From assembly GCA_019416395.1 (NCBI GenBank), contig DXXH01000012.1, positions 11,438 to 24,364 of the forward strand: a stretch of 12,927 nucleotides of DNA. Reading direction: 5' to 3'. Position 1 is the first letter of the stretch. Every line of letters starts with the position of its first letter. Position numbers and translations under genes: made by a program. Positions 1 to 5,731 of the stretch are shown here, piece by piece. The stretch comes from Clostridiales bacterium (GTDB taxonomy: Bacteria; Bacillota; Clostridia; Oscillospirales; Acutalibacteraceae). The notes under the pieces are model-generated. The model made no database searches. It saw only the letters and a list, made by a program, of their open reading frames with translations, and was not told where the DNA came from.

Positions 1-225
1 GGAAAGACCCAGGCCGCATCCCAGGGCGGCGGGGGTGAAATCCAGGAAAAAGGCAAAGACCACTGGAAACCACTGGAGCAGCATACTTCCCCAGACGCTG
101 CCCACTAACAGCCGGATTCCAGAGTTCTCCTTGAAGAGGACAACCTGGGCAATGGCGATTCCAGTGCACTGAAACAATGCAAAAACCGTCAACGCCAGGA
201 TTGAGCCCATCAACGCACCCGCCAT
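1..225 (-). CDS. Partial hydrophobic membrane protein, N-terminal 75 residues
   Basis: An open frame starts at ATG 225-223 on the minus strand and runs off the left window edge without a stop, so only the first 75 residues are visible. The peptide begins MAGALMGSILALTVF and is strongly hydrophobic, with two likely membrane segments (about residues 4-26 and 40-62) split by a short polar stretch around KENSGIR. A good Shine-Dalgarno (AGGAGGGG, about 230-239) lies four to five bases upstream, and a TTTACA-17-TACAAT promoter sits in front, which supports a real gene. A second in-frame ATG at 210 is possible but lacks its own ribosome site. I do not recognise the family; it could be a transporter or a small integral membrane protein. 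Function unknown. Confidence 0.6.
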   Translation of the reverse strand, partial: MAGALMGSILALTVFALFQCTGIAIAQVVLFKENSGIRLLVGSVWGSMLLQWFPVVFAFFLDFTPAALGCGLGLS

Positions 226-257
226 ACCGCCCCTCCTTCTTTGGACTAATCATAAGG

Positions 258-286
258 ATTGTACCATTTCCCCGAAAAAATGTAAA
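258..286 (-). promoter_or_regulatory. Sigma-A promoter for the left-edge membrane protein gene
   Basis: On the minus strand, TTTACA (286-281) and TACAAT (263-258) are separated by 17 bases, with TGG directly before the -10 box giving an extended -10. Transcription would start near 251, about 25 bases before the ATG at 225. Its -35 box is one base away from the -35 box of the divergent promoter. Confidence 0.6.
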
Positions 287-287
287 G

Positions 288-316
288 TTGCCAAACCCAG
301 CAGGACAAGGTATAAT
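288..316 (+). promoter_or_regulatory. Sigma-A promoter for the deaminase operon
   Basis: TTGCCA (288-293) and a perfect TATAAT (311-316) are spaced 17 bases apart. A transcript would begin near 323 and give a leader of only about 20 bases before the ATG at 343, whose ribosome site is AAGGGGG (about 328-334). Confidence 0.7.
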
Positions 317-342
317 AGCAAGAAAAAAAGGGGGTATCGCCC

Positions 343-840
343 ATGGAAAAAATACAGCGGCGGGATAAAACCAATTATTATCTGGATTTGGCCGAGGCGG
401 TCAGTCAGCGGGGCACCTGCCTGCGGAAGCTTTACGGCGCCGTGATCGTAAAAAACGACGAGGTGATTTCCACTGGTTATGTGGGCGCACCCAGAGGCAG
501 GCAAAACTGTTCGGATTTGGGCTACTGCCTGCGGACCCAGTTGGGGATCCCCCGGGGAGAACGGTATGAGTTGTGCCGCAGCGTCCATGCGGAAGCAAAC
601 GCCATCATCTGCGCTTCCCGCCGGGACATGATCGGGGCCACCCTTTATTTAGTGGGCAAAGAGGTGCCTTCCGGGGAATACGTGAAGAACGCCATGTGCT
701 GTTCCATGTGCAAGCGCATGGTGATTAACGCCGGTATTTCCCAAGTGGTGGTGCGGGACGACCGGGATCACTACCGGGTGATCCATGTGGACCAATGGGT
801 AATGGAAGACGAATCCCTGAAAGGGGTGCTTGGCTATTGA
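343..840 (+). CDS. dCMP deaminase-family (cytidine/deoxycytidylate deaminase) protein
   Basis: A 165-residue zinc-dependent deaminase, probably converting dCMP to dUMP (ammonia released) as a feed for dTMP synthesis in the cytosol. The zinc-site signature is visible: HAE at residues 82-84 (His82 ligand, Glu84 proton shuttle) and CCSMC at 119-123, where Cys120 and Cys123 fit the paired cysteine ligands. The proline that usually precedes the first of these (PCxxC) is replaced by Cys119. The N-terminal part (SQRGTCLRKLYGAVIV, then TGYVGAPRG) matches the ComEB/dCMP-deaminase fold, and the length is typical. The start is set by ATG 343 with AAGGGGG eight bases upstream. It is the first gene of a two-gene operon, translationally coupled to the next gene. 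A free cytidine or tRNA substrate is less likely from size and sequence. The symbol is left blank because ComEB versus other dCMP deaminases cannot be separated here. Confidence 0.85.
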   Translation: MEKIQRRDKTNYYLDLAEAVSQRGTCLRKLYGAVIVKNDEVISTGYVGAPRGRQNCSDLGYCLRTQLGIPRGERYELCRSVHAEANAIICASRRDMIGATLYLVGKEVPSGEYVKNAMCCSMCKRMVINAGISQVVVRDDRDHYRVIHVDQWVMEDESLKGVLGY

Positions 841-1622
841 GTTCCCCGACGGACAGCACTATCCGCCCCACAAAACCTTCTCACTACGGCCTGCTGGACA
901 CAGTGCGCGGGATCTGCCTGATCAGCATGGTGGCCTACCACGGCATGTATGACTTGGTGGACATTTTCCGCCTTCCCTCTGCCTGGTACAACGACTGGCC
1001 CGGATACATTTGGCAACAGAGTATCTGCTGGACCTTTATTCTCCTTTCGGGAATGTGCTGGCAGCTCTCCCGACACCACATAAAGCGGGGCCTTCTATTG
1101 GTGGGATTCGCCACAGCCATCACAGCAATCACCTGGCTGGTGATGCCCTCTCAGAGAATTCTCTACGGCGTGCTGAATCTGTTGGGTCTATCCGCTTTGC
1201 TGATGATTCCGCTGGACAAGCTTTTTCAAAAGATTCCCGCCTGGGCAGGGCTGGCAGGGGCATTTTTTCTGTTCTTGATCACCCGGAATATTCCCCGGGG
1301 CAGTCTGGGCTTTGAGGGGCTGGCCTTTCTCCCCCTTCCGGACGTGCTGTATCAATCCGATATTCCGGCGGTTTTGGGATTCCACTCCCCCAGCTTTTAC
1401 TCCACGGATTACTTTCCGCTGATCCCCTGGTTTTTCCTGTTCTGCAGTGGGTATTTCCTGTGGGGGATTCTGAAAAAAAGCGAGCAGGCCAAGGAACTCC
1501 TCATGCCCGGCCTGCGTCCCCTGAGTTTTCTGGGCCGTCACAGCCTGGTGATTTATTTGGCCCACCAGCCTGTTTTGATGGGGATCTTTTTGCTCCTGGG
1601 ACAACTGACCGCTTTGAACTGA
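837..1622 (+). CDS. DUF1624 / heparan-alpha-glucosaminide N-acetyltransferase-like membrane protein
   Basis: A multi-pass integral membrane protein, 261 residues from the start chosen here. The motif LDTVRGICLISMVAYHGMYDL (about residues 20-40) and the C-terminal GRHSLVIYLAHQPV (233-246) are typical of the DUF1624 / HGSNAT-catalytic-like acyltransferase family; about seven hydrophobic segments follow one another. The family is thought to move acyl groups across the membrane, but the bacterial substrate is unknown. The frame is open back to 795, but the preferred start is TTG 837-839, whose last two bases are the first two of the preceding TGA stop (TTGA overlap). AAGGGG at 821-826, ten bases upstream, supports it and implies translational coupling with the deaminase. 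No functional link to deamination is obvious; co-transcription may be incidental. The family call is fairly firm, the substrate is not. Confidence 0.75.
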   Translation: MSSPTDSTIRPTKPSHYGLLDTVRGICLISMVAYHGMYDLVDIFRLPSAWYNDWPGYIWQQSICWTFILLSGMCWQLSRHHIKRGLLLVGFATAITAITWLVMPSQRILYGVLNLLGLSALLMIPLDKLFQKIPAWAGLAGAFFLFLITRNIPRGSLGFEGLAFLPLPDVLYQSDIPAVLGFHSPSFYSTDYFPLIPWFFLFCSGYFLWGILKKSEQAKELLMPGLRPLSFLGRHSLVIYLAHQPVLMGIFLLLGQLTALN

Positions 1623-1660
1623 GCTCCAAAACGGAATTTCCATAATCAATCCCCTATCGG

Positions 1661-1700
1661 TCAAGGGCCGCGAAAGTGTTTCGCGGCCCTTGATTTTTCT
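1661..1700 (+). terminator. Intrinsic terminator of the deaminase/DUF1624 operon
   Basis: Perfect 15-bp stem: TCAAGGGCCGCGAAA (1661-1675), loop GTG, TTTCGCGGCCCTTGA (1679-1693), followed by TTTTTCT. The U-tract exists only in the plus direction, so it primarily ends the upstream operon, although the hairpin also lies just beyond the 3' end of the convergent leuA gene. Confidence 0.9.
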
Positions 1701-1709
1701 GTTGTATTT

Positions 1710-3407
1710 TTAAGTCTTATTCTGTTTTGTCTCCCGCCGGTTGATGGCGCAAATAATTCCTTTGATAGAGGCGATGCTGATATTGCTGTCCATGCCCACC
1801 CCAAACACAGTTTCCTGCTGGTGGCGCAGCTGTATGTAGGACACAGCTTTGGAGTCGGCGCCCGTAGTCACGGCATGTTCGCTGTAGGACACAAACTCGT
1901 AGTCCGTAAGCCCCAGAGTACGCAGAGCGTTGAAAAAGGCATCAATGGGACCATTGCCCCTGCCAGCTACTTCTTTATTCACATGATGGTACCGGATCAC
2001 GCCCTCAAAGTCCACCAGCACTTGGCCCTGCCCCGCGTTCTCCTCGAAAATCCGGTAGGTCAGCAAATGGTAGGGATGAATAATGTCCAAATACTCCTTT
2101 TGGAAAATGGCGAACACCTCTCCCGGATTCAGCTCCCTGCGGGCATGCTCGCAGGCTGCCTTCACCAAAGCGCCGAATTCCGGGTGCATTTCCTTGGGTA
2201 ACTGATACCCGAAAGCCTGCCGCATAACAAAAGCGGCCCCGCCTTTTCCCGACTGGCTGTTGATCCGGACAATCGGCTCATACTGGCGGCCCAGATCCGC
2301 TGGGTCAATGGGCAGATATGGCACTTCCCAATAGGGAGAAGCGTGTTTGGCCATATAATTGACCCCTTTGTTGATGGCATCCTGATGAGACCCGGAAAAG
2401 GCCGTGAACACCAGTTCCCCTGCATAGGGGTGGCGGGAATGGACCTTCATCTGGGTACACTCCTCATAGACTTGGCGGATGTGGTTCATATGGGAAAAAT
2501 CCAGCTCCGGGTCAACCCCTTGAGAGTACAGATTCATGGCCAAATTCATAATATCCACATTGCCTGTGCGTTCACCATTGCCAAACAAGGTGCCTTCCAC
2601 CCGTTCCGCCCCTGCCATCAGCCCCAGCTCCGTAGCCGCCACAGCCGTACCGCGGTCATTGTGGGGGTGCAGGCTGATCACAGCACTGTCCCGGTGGCGA
2701 AGATTCCGGCACACATACTCGATCTGGTCCGCGTAGGTATTGGGGGTAGACATTTCCACCGTGTTGGGCAGGTTGATGATCGTCTTTTCTTCCGGAGTAG
2801 CTCCCAGTTCTTCCAGGACCCGGTCACAGATCTCCACCGAATTCTCCACTTCCGTACCGGAAAAGCTTTCCGGAGAATACTCGTAGCGGATCCGGATTCC
2901 CGGCTGGGATTTCCGAAGCTCTTCTGTCAGGGAACGGATTAACCGGGCGCCTTCCACAGCAATGTCAATCACGCCTTCCATATCCGTGTCAAACACCACT
3001 TTTCGCTGCAGCGTGGAAGTGGAATTGTAAAAGTGCACGATCACATCTTTGGCCCCTTGAATGGCCTGGAAAGTCCGGCGGATCAAATGCTCCCTGGCTT
3101 GAACCAGCACCTGAATGGTCACGCCCTCTGGAATCAGCCCTTCCTCGATCAGGGTGCGGAGAATTTCATATTCCGTTTCGGAAGAGGCTGGAAACCCCAC
3201 CTCGATCTCCCGAAACCCCATGGCTGTGAGCATGCGGAAAAATTCCACCTTTTGCTCCAGGTTCATGGGATTCACCAACGCCTGGTTGCCGTCCCGCAAA
3301 TCCACGCTGCACCAAACCGGCGCATGACGAATCAGCTTATCCGGCCAGGAACGGTCTTTCAACTCAATGGGCTGGAATGGTTTGTACTTTCGAAACCCCT
3401 GGTTCAT
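1710..3407 (-). CDS. leuA: 2-isopropylmalate synthase
   Basis: Cytosolic first enzyme of leucine synthesis: acetyl-CoA plus 2-ketoisovalerate gives 2-isopropylmalate. The 565-residue length and the KYKPFQPIELKDRSWP opening match the long LeuA form known from Actinobacteria. The N-terminal TIM barrel carries DLRDGNQ (residues 36-42; metal and catalytic Arg/Asp), the metal ligands HPHND (247-251) and GNGERTGNVD (276-285). The C-terminal regulatory domain (about 455-560) has GRGNGPIDAFFNAL and GVGMDSNISIASI, consistent with leucine feedback binding. ATG 3407 is chosen, with an AGGAG-type ribosome site upstream in the leader. The gene stands alone behind a leucine T-box leader; leuB/C/D are not in the window. 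It converges on the DUF1624 operon, and no U-tract terminator of its own is seen before the shared hairpin at 1661-1693. The identification is secure. Confidence 0.95.
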   Translation of the reverse strand: MNQGFRKYKPFQPIELKDRSWPDKLIRHAPVWCSVDLRDGNQALVNPMNLEQKVEFFRMLTAMGFREIEVGFPASSETEYEILRTLIEEGLIPEGVTIQVLVQAREHLIRRTFQAIQGAKDVIVHFYNSTSTLQRKVVFDTDMEGVIDIAVEGARLIRSLTEELRKSQPGIRIRYEYSPESFSGTEVENSVEICDRVLEELGATPEEKTIINLPNTVEMSTPNTYADQIEYVCRNLRHRDSAVISLHPHNDRGTAVAATELGLMAGAERVEGTLFGNGERTGNVDIMNLAMNLYSQGVDPELDFSHMNHIRQVYEECTQMKVHSRHPYAGELVFTAFSGSHQDAINKGVNYMAKHASPYWEVPYLPIDPADLGRQYEPIVRINSQSGKGGAAFVMRQAFGYQLPKEMHPEFGALVKAACEHARRELNPGEVFAIFQKEYLDIIHPYHLLTYRIFEENAGQGQVLVDFEGVIRYHHVNKEVAGRGNGPIDAFFNALRTLGLTDYEFVSYSEHAVTTGADSKAVSYIQLRHQQETVFGVGMDSNISIASIKGIICAINRRETKQNKT

Positions 3408-3462
3408 CGCTTTTCAATCCTTTCTCCTCACATCTTCCCAATATCCCCAAAAGGCGCCACGT

Positions 3463-3501
3463 AAAAAAAGCCCCGGACATGACTTCCGTCACATCCGGGG
3501 C
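3463..3501 (-). terminator. T-box regulated intrinsic terminator
   Basis: The minus-strand stem GCCCCGGATGTGAC (3501-3488) and GTCATGTCCGGGGC (3483-3470) forms 14 pairs including two G-U wobbles, closed by a GGAA tetraloop and followed by seven U residues. Its 5' arm overlaps the bases needed for the antiterminator, as expected for T-box attenuation. Confidence 0.9.
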
Positions 3502-3743
3502 GAAGCTTTCTCCGCGGTACCACCCGTGTTCGGCGGGAGCTTTCTCCCGCCCTCTTGGCCCCTTTGCAGGCCCAGCGCTTAACGCCGCCACACGTCCTTC
3601 CCTACCCCTTTGCAAGGTTTGTAGAAGGAGACTCCGGGACGAGCTATCCCGCCAAGGGCCCGCTTGCTTTCACCTGCCGCAAGCTCTCTAAGGAGCTCCC
3701 TGCCGTCTTTTTCCCATCATCGTCTTTTCCAGTCATTCGTATT
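3463..3743 (-). promoter_or_regulatory. T-box riboswitch leader of leuA (tRNA-Leu responsive)
   Basis: The minus strand carries the T-box core GGGTGGTACCGCGG (3525-3512), the hallmark of this class. Stem I runs about 3721-3630: its base pairs GATGATGGGA with TCCCGGAGTC around tandem G-A/A-G mismatches (a K-turn-like GA motif), and a 6-bp distal hairpin (GCTTGC/GCAAGC, 3684-3662) carries AGGTGAAAG. The specifier position holds CTC (3643-3641), a leucine codon followed by a purine, fitting the downstream leuA. Stem III is an 8-bp hairpin at 3551-3532. The T in TGGT would pair with an A discriminator base, as expected for tRNA-Leu. Uncharged tRNA-Leu should stabilise the antiterminator (CGGAG/CTTCG plus CGGG/CCCG) and allow leuA transcription; otherwise the terminator forms. 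Confidence 0.93.
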
Positions 3744-3750
3744 AGAAGGC

Positions 3751-3779
3751 ATTATAGCCCGGGATTTTCTTTTTGTCAA
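3751..3779 (-). promoter_or_regulatory. Perfect-consensus sigma-A promoter of the leuA leader
   Basis: TTGACA (3779-3774), a 17-base spacer and TATAAT (3756-3751), all exact consensus. The -35 box contains the TGA stop codon of the upstream gene. Transcription should start near 3743, giving a leader of about 336 bases. A constitutively strong promoter with control left to the T-box is the usual arrangement. Confidence 0.88.
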
Positions 3780-4501
3780 GCTTCAGGATCTTCTCCCTCA
3801 GAGGACTTTTTCTCTTTTCCACCCCAAGCCCGTTGGGCAGCCTCTCTGGCAAGATCCACCACCAAGTGGTCCGGGCGTTCCCCCGCCTCATCTTGGGGCA
3901 GGGTGGCGTACACTTCCATCACCATGGAACGCATCCACAAGCTGGGGGTAATGCGCACAGAATATCCACAACCCGGCTGGCACATCCATTCATAGGGCTG
4001 TGCGCGAGGCAATCCATAAGCGCTGAGCAATCCTGTGATCACCCCGGCATGGGTCACCAGCACGGCGCTGGTTTCCCCTTGGGCCATCAGATTCTGCACC
4101 AGGGTTTCAAAGCCCTTGCACACCCGCTGCAAAAACACCACACTGCTTTCCCCATTGGGCGGGGCAGTCTGTCCCCCTTCCTCCAGCCAGCTCAGGAACT
4201 TGGGATCCCGTTGCAGCTCTTCCACCTTCTTATTTTCCCAATCTCCAAAATCACACTCAGCCATTTCCAAAACCACTTCCGGATCCGCTTGTGGATACAA
4301 AAGCTTTAATGTATCCACACAACGGGTAGAGGGGCTGGCATAAAAAGCGGCGGCTTCCGGATAGTGGTACGTTCTCTTCAGTTCCAGCAGGTCCCGGATC
4401 GACGATTCTGCCAGAGGAGATTCGGTCCGGCCGATGTACCGTCCTTCCAGGTTTCCCTCACAGGGCATATTGCGAATCATGTGAATGACATATGATTTCA
4501 T
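3776..4501 (-). CDS. Histidine phosphatase (phosphoglycerate mutase-like) superfamily protein, catalytic His replaced
   Basis: A 241-residue cytosolic protein of the histidine phosphatase fold. Family landmarks: NLEGRYIGRTESPL (residues 17-30), SPSTRCVDTL (56-65, Arg60), AECDFGDWEN (81-90, acidic Glu82) and VTHAGVITGLL (149-159, His151). The first motif, normally RHG(E/x)T, reads R10-N11-M12-P13-C14, so the His that becomes phosphorylated is Asn. This is seen directly in the DNA (codon AAT at 4471-4469); the frame is otherwise intact. By family knowledge, loss of this His should abolish the phospho-His mechanism, so the protein may be a pseudo-enzyme, a binding protein, or use another nucleophile (His7 lies nearby). 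The charged tail (residues 211-241) is probably disordered. ATG 4501 has GGGAGGA a few bases upstream. No terminator is seen before the leuA leader. Confidence 0.8.
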   Translation of the reverse strand: MKSYVIHMIRNMPCEGNLEGRYIGRTESPLAESSIRDLLELKRTYHYPEAAAFYASPSTRCVDTLKLLYPQADPEVVLEMAECDFGDWENKKVEELQRDPKFLSWLEEGGQTAPPNGESSVVFLQRVCKGFETLVQNLMAQGETSAVLVTHAGVITGLLSAYGLPRAQPYEWMCQPGCGYSVRITPSLWMRSMVMEVYATLPQDEAGERPDHLVVDLAREAAQRAWGGKEKKSSEGEDPEA

Positions 4502-4575
4502 AGCTTCCTCCCATACCTTCCAAAAAAGAAGAAATATTTTCTACGTTTTCTTTAAATTTTATTTCCTATAAGGCA

Positions 4576-4603
4576 TTTACACATGCACGAAGCATTGTAT
4601 AAT
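4576..4603 (+). promoter_or_regulatory. Promoter for the XRE regulator
   Basis: TTTACA (4576-4581), 16-base spacer, perfect TATAAT (4598-4603). The start near 4610 gives a leader of about 108 bases before the ATG at 4719. No convincing minus-strand promoter for the divergent phosphatase-like gene was found in the AT-rich stretch 4502-4697. Confidence 0.6.
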
Positions 4604-4718
4604 TATCCTAGATATTCATTTATTCGTTCATTGCTTTTGTTCCTTTGAGCTTACAAAAAGCCAACCGGCCGGACCCTAATTCTGGCCAAAATTCCAGGTG
4701 ACAATCGAGGTGTTCCTT

Positions 4719-5408
4719 ATGACGAACAGCGATTTCCCAAGGATCTTGACTCTGCTGCGGAAGGAACAGGGCTTCAGCCAGAAAAAGGCGGCTGCGGATC
4801 TGGGGATTTCCCAGGCACTGCTCTCCCACTATGAAAAAGGGATCCGGGAATGCGGTTTGGATTTCCTAGTGCGTGCCGCCACCTACTACGGCGTGTCCTG
4901 CGATTACCTGCTGGGACGCACGCCCCACCGGAATGGGGCGGTCATTGTCCCTGGCAGCCTACCCAGCGAGAGTTCCGTCCCGGAAGTCCGGAGCGGCAAT
5001 TCCGCCGCCGAGTATCAGCGCCGTGTTTTGGTAAATTCCCTTCATATTGTATTTGGTATCTTGCAAAAAATCAATAGCGAAGGCGTTACCGACCACGTTT
5101 CCGCTTATTTCTCCGGCGCTGTTTACAAAATGTTCCGCATGCTCTACTCCGCCCACGGGAAAAACCCGCAAGAGGTCTTTTCCCTGGACCAACAGCTCTG
5201 TAACCACCAGACAGACGCCCACATGATCTTAGAGGAAGCTAAGGCCCGTTATTTGCTCAACGGCAAGGGCTTGGAAAACGCTTCCGGTGTGGTACGGGAA
5301 TCCTTACCGGCATTGAATCCGGACAAGCTTTCCAAAGAATTCCCCCAATATGCCCCTTCCCTGTTTGAACTGGTACGGAAAACAGAACATACGATCTCGG
5401 GAAAATAG
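4719..5408 (+). CDS. XRE-family helix-turn-helix transcriptional regulator
   Basis: A DNA-binding regulator of 229 residues. The N-terminal HTH_3/XRE domain (about residues 8-66) is clear: ILTLLRKEQGFSQKKAAADL, then GISQALLSHYEKGIRE (turn and recognition helix) and YYGVSCDYLLGRT, the usual closing motif. A linker follows, then a mostly helical C-terminal region (about 85-220) that I do not recognise and that may dimerise or sense a ligand. The frame is open from GTG 4698, but ATG 4719 is preferred because GAGGTG (4707-4712) sits six bases ahead of it. It is divergent from the phosphatase-like gene and lies directly upstream of the D-Asp/asnB operon, so either could be its target; the dyad at 5463-5498 is one candidate operator. 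The targets are inference. Confidence 0.85.
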   Translation: MTNSDFPRILTLLRKEQGFSQKKAAADLGISQALLSHYEKGIRECGLDFLVRAATYYGVSCDYLLGRTPHRNGAVIVPGSLPSESSVPEVRSGNSAAEYQRRVLVNSLHIVFGILQKINSEGVTDHVSAYFSGAVYKMFRMLYSAHGKNPQEVFSLDQQLCNHQTDAHMILEEAKARYLLNGKGLENASGVVRESLPALNPDKLSKEFPQYAPSLFELVRKTEHTISGK

Positions 5409-5462
5409 TTCCTGAAGTTTTGCCTGTGATTGGGGATCCCTTTCCCTCAGTTACATTTCTTT

Positions 5463-5498
5463 CCAAATTGTATAAAAATGTAATTTTATGCAATTTGG
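5463..5498. repeat. 36-bp imperfect dyad / AT-rich hairpin
   Basis: CCAAATTG-T-ATAAAA (5463-5477), six-base centre ATGTAA, TTTTAT-G-CAATTTGG (5484-5498): 14 Watson-Crick pairs and one T/G position that would be a U-G wobble in RNA. No U-tract follows, so it is not a normal terminator; it may be a protein-binding dyad or an RNA 3'-end structure of the XRE transcript. Confidence 0.6.
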
Positions 5499-5512
5499 AT
5501 ATACGGATAGTA

Positions 5513-5559
5513 AACGCCTTTCTGCTCAGCGGCAACGTCTGAATGGAAAGGCGTTTTTT
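5513..5559 (+). terminator. Intrinsic terminator after the XRE regulator
   Basis: Outer stem AACGCCTTTC (5513-5522) / GAAAGGCGTT (5546-5555) ending in a run of six T (5554-5559). The 23-base loop folds further: TCAGCG, a GCAA tetraloop, and CG-T-CTGA. It separates the regulator from the asnB operon. The whole gap 5409-5731 thus holds the dyad, this terminator, and the promoter and leader of the next operon. Confidence 0.8.
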
Positions 5560-5627
5560 CCATTTTGGCGAAATACTTTTCCGCTTGAAAGAGAAATCCG
5601 GTAAAATCGGAAAATGGAAAATAGTAT

Positions 5628-5657
5628 TTGTCATTTTCACCCTTTTTGTGGTAAAAT
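5628..5657 (+). promoter_or_regulatory. Probable promoter of the asnB/D-Asp operon
   Basis: TTGTCA (5628-5633), 18-base spacer, TAAAAT (5652-5657) with TGG directly upstream (extended -10). The start near 5664 gives a leader of about 68 bases. The leader holds a strong Shine-Dalgarno-like AGGAGGGAG (5676-5684) that is too far from the asnB ATG at 5732 to serve it; the nearer site is the weaker GAAAGGCAGG (about 5714-5723). Confidence 0.55.
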
Positions 5658-5731
5658 AATCAAATGAGTGGTTTCAGGAGGGAGTCAATTTCTCTTCGAT
5701 AAAACAGGCTAGTGAAAGGCAGGTAACGACC

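Noticed and set aside
795..836. Longer start of the DUF1624 protein inside the deaminase gene
   Set aside because: The 14 extra residues are a polar out-of-frame reading of the deaminase C-terminus; TTG 837 has a ribosome site and stop-start coupling.
5257..5640. Minus-strand frame of 127 codons across the XRE 3' end and intergenic region
   Set aside because: It reads through the terminator hairpin and dyad, has no ribosome site, and gives a low-complexity product without recognisable features.
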